Positions 6,713 through 8,377 of a stretch of DNA of 8,377 bases are shown piece by piece. Under the pieces are notes generated by a model. It was given only the letters and a program-made list of their open reading frames with translations. It was not told where the DNA came from and did not search any database. The stretch comes from JBAZOJ01 sp041648755 (GTDB taxonomy: Bacteria; Planctomycetota; B143-G9). The position numbers were made by a program, and so were the translations under genes. The first letter of the stretch is position 1. Every line of letters starts with the position of its first letter. The stretch is taken from assembly GCA_041648755.1 (NCBI GenBank), contig JBAZOJ010000167.1, positions 1 through 8,377 on the forward strand, given 5' to 3'.

Positions 6713-6910
6713 ATGAACTGCGAAACAGCACTCGAACTCATTCATGCAGCCGCGAAAGGAGCCCTGGAAGGCCCCGAGCGCGAGATTTTCGACGCCCATG
6801 TGGCAGATTGTTCTGCGTGTGCGGCGCAACTCGCCTTCGCAAAAGAGTTGGTTGACCTTGCCGCAGCTACCCCGGCGTCGAGGTGTCAGCCGATTTTTCG
6901 GCGCGCGTGA
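6713..6910 (+). CDS. Zinc-finger anti-sigma domain, N-terminal part of a split gene
   Basis: Sixty-five residues starting at ATG 6713 after a GGTGAAGG-type site. The first 50 or so residues match the putative zinc-finger anti-sigma (zf-HC2/ZAS) domain. C3 near the start, then H29-x3-C33-x2-C36 (HVADCSAC), supply the four expected zinc ligands, within the usual pattern of two helices and a following helix (AAQLAFAKELVDLA). Such domains bind ECF sigma factors in the cytoplasm. After residue 54 the last 11 residues are arginine/cysteine-rich and unlike the family. The natural continuation lies in the next frame, joining as LAAATP-GVEVSADFSARVMGAI. The frame change falls at the four-C run 6870-6873. 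The gene is therefore probably the 5' piece of one anti-sigma-like gene extending to 7491. No ECF sigma gene is seen beside it, which is unusual. Confidence 0.7.
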   Translation: MNCETALELIHAAAKGALEGPEREIFDAHVADCSACAAQLAFAKELVDLAAATPASRCQPIFRRA

Positions 6911-7491
6911 TGGGCGCGATTCGTTCCACCAAGAGTTCGCGCATCCGCACTTTCCACGACAAGAAGTCTCTCAGGGAAGTCCTGGGCCTCTTCGTTCCCA
7001 GCACCAGGTTCGCGGTTTCCCTGGCCATCCATGCCGCGGTCCTGCTGGTGGCGGCCTTCATCTTCCTGAAGCCCGCGCAAATGCCTGAATTCGACAGCGT
7101 GGTCCTGGTTACCAAGCCGTCGCACGACGACGATTACTCGCGCCGTGTTGCCGCCGCCAAGCAGTCCACCTCCGTGTCCACTTCTTACACGGTTGACGTC
7201 TCGGCGTTTCTTGTTGACGGTACGATGTACATCGTTGACGGCGGCGACAGTCGCCATCGCTTTGTCTATGCCTATACTAAGGCTGAAGTTGCTCTTCTGC
7301 CCGCCGAAGTCCGCGAATCGGCGTTTCCCGCTCAAGTGGCGGGCGGACATGTCCAGTTGACCGAGTCGATTTTCTCTGCCAGCCTGGGGTCGGCGAGGGA
7401 CGTTATCGTAATAGCCCTGTCCGATCATTTCGAAATATGGAACGGCGCCGACTTCGCGCACTACAAGCTTTCCGCTGGTAGTATTGGTTGA
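6883..7491 (+). CDS. Membrane-anchored C-terminal part of the split anti-sigma-like protein
   Basis: Open frame from GTG 6883 to TGA 7489-7491, overlapping the previous frame by 28 bases. It opens with SADFSARVMGAIR, a segment that in anti-sigma proteins follows the zinc finger. A basic stretch comes next, then one hydrophobic helix (about residues 43-62, FAVSLAIHAAVLLVAAFIFL) and about 140 residues expected outside the membrane. That outer domain is not recognised. It is rich in beta-like and acidic segments (VDVSAFLVDG, YIVDGGDSRHRFVYAY, DVIVIALSDHFEIW) and would be the signal-sensing part. GTG 6883 has no ribosome binding site. If this were a separate gene, ATG 6910 overlaps the previous TGA as TGATG, a coupling arrangement. 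A one-base deletion or -1 frameshift at 6870-6873 explains the two frames better. A strong terminator follows. Confidence 0.7.
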   Translation: MSADFSARVMGAIRSTKSSRIRTFHDKKSLREVLGLFVPSTRFAVSLAIHAAVLLVAAFIFLKPAQMPEFDSVVLVTKPSHDDDYSRRVAAAKQSTSVSTSYTVDVSAFLVDGTMYIVDGGDSRHRFVYAYTKAEVALLPAEVRESAFPAQVAGGHVQLTESIFSASLGSARDVIVIALSDHFEIWNGADFAHYKLSAGSIG

Positions 7492-7513
7492 AAATCTCTA
7501 TCTCTCTTCCGTG

Positions 7514-7548
7514 ACGCCCGCGCGGCCTGCGCGGGCGTTTCTGTTTCT
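7514..7548 (+). terminator. Strong intrinsic terminator of the anti-sigma-like gene
   Basis: ACGCCCGCGC (7514-7523) pairs perfectly with GCGCGGGCGT (7529-7538) around a GGCCT loop, followed by the T-rich TTCTGTTTCT. It lies 22 bases after the stop codon. A run of nine G (7549-7557) directly follows. Confidence 0.8.
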
Positions 7549-7593
7549 GGGGGGGGGCGACCCTGTGGGCGAACGGGTGGTGGCCGCAAAGTA

Positions 7594-7620
7594 AACGAGC
7601 CGTCCCGGCTCGTTCTTTTC
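7594..7620 (+). terminator. Second tandem terminator, possibly bidirectional
   Basis: AACGAGCCG (7594-7602) pairs with CGGCTCGTT (7606-7614) around a 3-base TCC loop. CTTTTC follows on the + strand, and AAAG (7588-7591) precedes it, which would give a short U tract on the - strand too. It is 45 bases after the first terminator. Confidence 0.6.
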
Positions 7621-7644
7621 CTGCGTGGATGCGAATACGGGACC

Positions 7645-7674
7645 GCCACTCTCCAGAGTGGCATGGTTTTTCTT
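7645..7674 (+). terminator. Third tandem terminator-like hairpin
   Basis: GCCACTCT (7645-7652) pairs with AGAGTGGC (7655-7662), effectively a 7-bp stem with a four-base loop. TTTTTCTT starts five bases later at 7667. It is 24 bases past the second hairpin and completes a set of three stop signals before the next promoter. Confidence 0.55.
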
Positions 7675-7677
7675 CCC

Positions 7678-7705
7678 GACGGACGACGGACGCCAGCCGA
7701 CGGAC
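7678..7705 (+). repeat. GACGGAC heptad direct repeats
   Basis: Exact GACGGAC copies begin at 7678, 7685 and 7699. The first two are adjacent and the third is offset by two heptads, with a degenerate heptad GCCAGCC between. The array ends about 55 bases before the -35 box at 7760, so it could be a regulator binding site. It could equally be a chance low-complexity tract. Confidence 0.4.
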
Positions 7706-7742
7706 TGACCGCGCGTCTCCCGGTGCCCCTTCAAGGGCATGC

Positions 7743-7788
7743 TGGGCCCGGCCCACCACTTGCTTCACTTCAGAACCTTTGGTAGAAT
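7743..7788 (+). promoter_or_regulatory. Sigma70-type promoter and adjoining dyad for the last gene
   Basis: TTGCTT (7760-7765) and TAGAAT (7783-7788) are 17 bases apart, ideal spacing with a 5/6 match at -10. Just before the -35 lies a GC-rich dyad, TGGGC-CCG-GCCCA (7743-7755), placed where an operator or a read-through barrier could act. Transcription would start near 7795. Confidence 0.5.
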
Positions 7789-7794
7789 GGGGAA

Positions 7795-7903
7795 ATTGAC
7801 GGGCGGAAATCAGCTAAGCCAGTTTTTCTGGAGGCTGGTGGATATGACGGGCATGGTATCGGCAAACCCCCTGCAAGGCCACTGTCTCAGATAGGAGTCT
7901 GCC
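7795..7903 (+). promoter_or_regulatory. Structured 5' leader of the last gene
   Basis: About 109 bases lie between the likely transcription start and the first start codon. An imperfect hairpin spans 7809-7839: CAGC (7811-7814) pairs with GCTG (7834-7837), and CCAG (7819-7822) pairs with CTGG (7828-7831) around five T. Close to the gene, CAGA (7889-7892) pairs with TCTG (7898-7901), placing the AGGAG ribosome binding site (7893-7897) in the loop. Such sequestration could control translation. The piece 7861-7902 has words resembling parts of the cyclic-di-GMP-I riboswitch, but its essential hairpin is missing. Confidence 0.35.
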
Positions 7904-8377
7904 TTGAAGATGAAGCTTTTTCTGCTCGGTTGCGCGGCCGGCGTTCTGGTGCTTCTGTTGGCACTCTACCTGTTTCGCACCCCCGGGATAGTCGAAGGCC
8001 CTCCTTACGAGCTTCCCGTCCTCGGGCGAGTAACGCTCGACTTATTGCCGTCACCCGATCGGCTGTTTGTCTTTGCCCCGGCGGCTGAAAAAACGCTCGC
8101 GGTGGTTGAGATCGGGGAATTCGGAAGCAAGGTGTCCACCTTCTCACTGCCGGATGGGAAGCCGTGTGGGGACGGCCTGCTCCTTGTCGGGAACGTCCTA
8201 CCCGGCCGCAATGAGATCGCCTGGTACAGCGACGACGAAGCTCACACCAGTGGGAAGCTGTTCGTCTTCCGCGACCTCGCCAATGCGCGTGAATTGCAGT
8301 ACCCCCCCAGCGACAAGCCTGACCTCACGATGCCAGGAGGGCTCGAGACCGTGAGGCCGGACTATACCAGGTACACC
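7904..8377 (+). CDS. Unrecognised membrane-anchored or exported protein, 5' part
   Basis: The frame is open without a stop from 7904 to the end of the window (158 codons), so the gene is cut at its 3' end. TTG 7904 is placed six bases after AGGAG (7893-7897). ATG 7910, two codons later, is the alternative with 12 bases of spacing. The N-terminus is MKLFLLG followed by a continuous hydrophobic stretch of about 20 residues ending at YLFR, a signal anchor or uncleaved signal peptide. Residues after about 30 show strand-turn patterns (RLFVFAPAAEKTLAVVEIG, NEIAWYSDDE, GKLFVFRDL) that recall propeller repeats and, loosely, the exported protein at 512-1750. No family is recognised. It has its own promoter and a structured leader after three terminators, so it starts a new transcription unit. 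Confidence 0.7.
   Translation, partial: MKMKLFLLGCAAGVLVLLLALYLFRTPGIVEGPPYELPVLGRVTLDLLPSPDRLFVFAPAAEKTLAVVEIGEFGSKVSTFSLPDGKPCGDGLLLVGNVLPGRNEIAWYSDDEAHTSGKLFVFRDLANARELQYPPSDKPDLTMPGGLETVRPDYTRYT

Noticed and set aside
6575..6829. N-terminal extension of the ChrB-domain protein to 6829
   Set aside because: The extension covers the divergent gene's start, is not family-like, and ATG 6574 has the only good ribosome binding site.
7861..7902. Cyclic-di-GMP-I riboswitch call
   Set aside because: Some core words are present in order, but the hairpin with GAAA loop and the GGGACGCAAAGC segment are missing, so it is reported only as a possible degenerate resemblance.
7876..7902. Cobalamin riboswitch (GCCACTGT and AGGAGTCTGCC words)
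   Set aside because: The other conserved blocks of the cobalamin aptamer are absent from the short leader.
7910..7935. Lipoprotein signal (LLGC near the start of the last gene)
   Set aside because: The cysteine comes too early, and the hydrophobic stretch continues past it, so a membrane anchor fits better.

Overview
The window is bacterial DNA of moderately high GC content. Gene starts are preceded by Shine-Dalgarno sequences, several promoter candidates are sigma70-like, and three gene products have N-terminal signal or anchor segments. No rRNA, tRNA, CRISPR array or mobile element is visible. The organism cannot be named from the sequence. An Isf-type iron-sulfur flavoprotein is typical of anaerobes, and the many unrecognised exported proteins would fit a poorly sampled lineage, for example the Planctomycetes-Verrucomicrobia-Lentisphaerae group or a delta-proteobacterial relative. 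That placement is a guess.

Left part (1-2432, + strand): the 3' end of an unrecognised gene with a tyrosine-dense stretch (2-388); an unrecognised exported protein of about 412 residues, possibly propeller-like (512-1750); then a flavodoxin-fold iron-sulfur flavoprotein (1878-2432) with a good promoter and a strong hairpin after it.

Middle part (2548-6574, - strand): three genes read in the order ChrB C-terminal-domain protein (6574-6140), major facilitator superfamily transporter (6108-4819) and ArsB/NhaD-family ion transporter (4515-2548). The first two are 31 bases apart and probably co-transcribed. The third follows a 303-base gap that holds its own promoter candidate and a leader with alternative hairpins. 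Together they suggest a small module for ion or oxyanion stress. The ArsB/NhaD protein carries a soluble insert of about 210 residues between its second and third membrane helices.

Right part (6575-8377, + strand): divergent from chrB is a zinc-finger anti-sigma-like gene (6713-7491). It is split into two overlapping frames, probably by a one-base frameshift in a C run. Three hairpin terminators in tandem follow, then short GACGGAC repeats, a sigma70-like promoter, a structured leader, and the 5' part of another membrane-anchored unrecognised protein that runs off the window.

The best candidates for something undescribed are the ArsB/NhaD insert domain, the split anti-sigma-like protein with its unrecognised C-terminal domain and no sigma gene in view, and the two leader regions upstream of 4515 (- strand) and 7904 (+ strand). 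None can be proven to be a new system from sequence alone.
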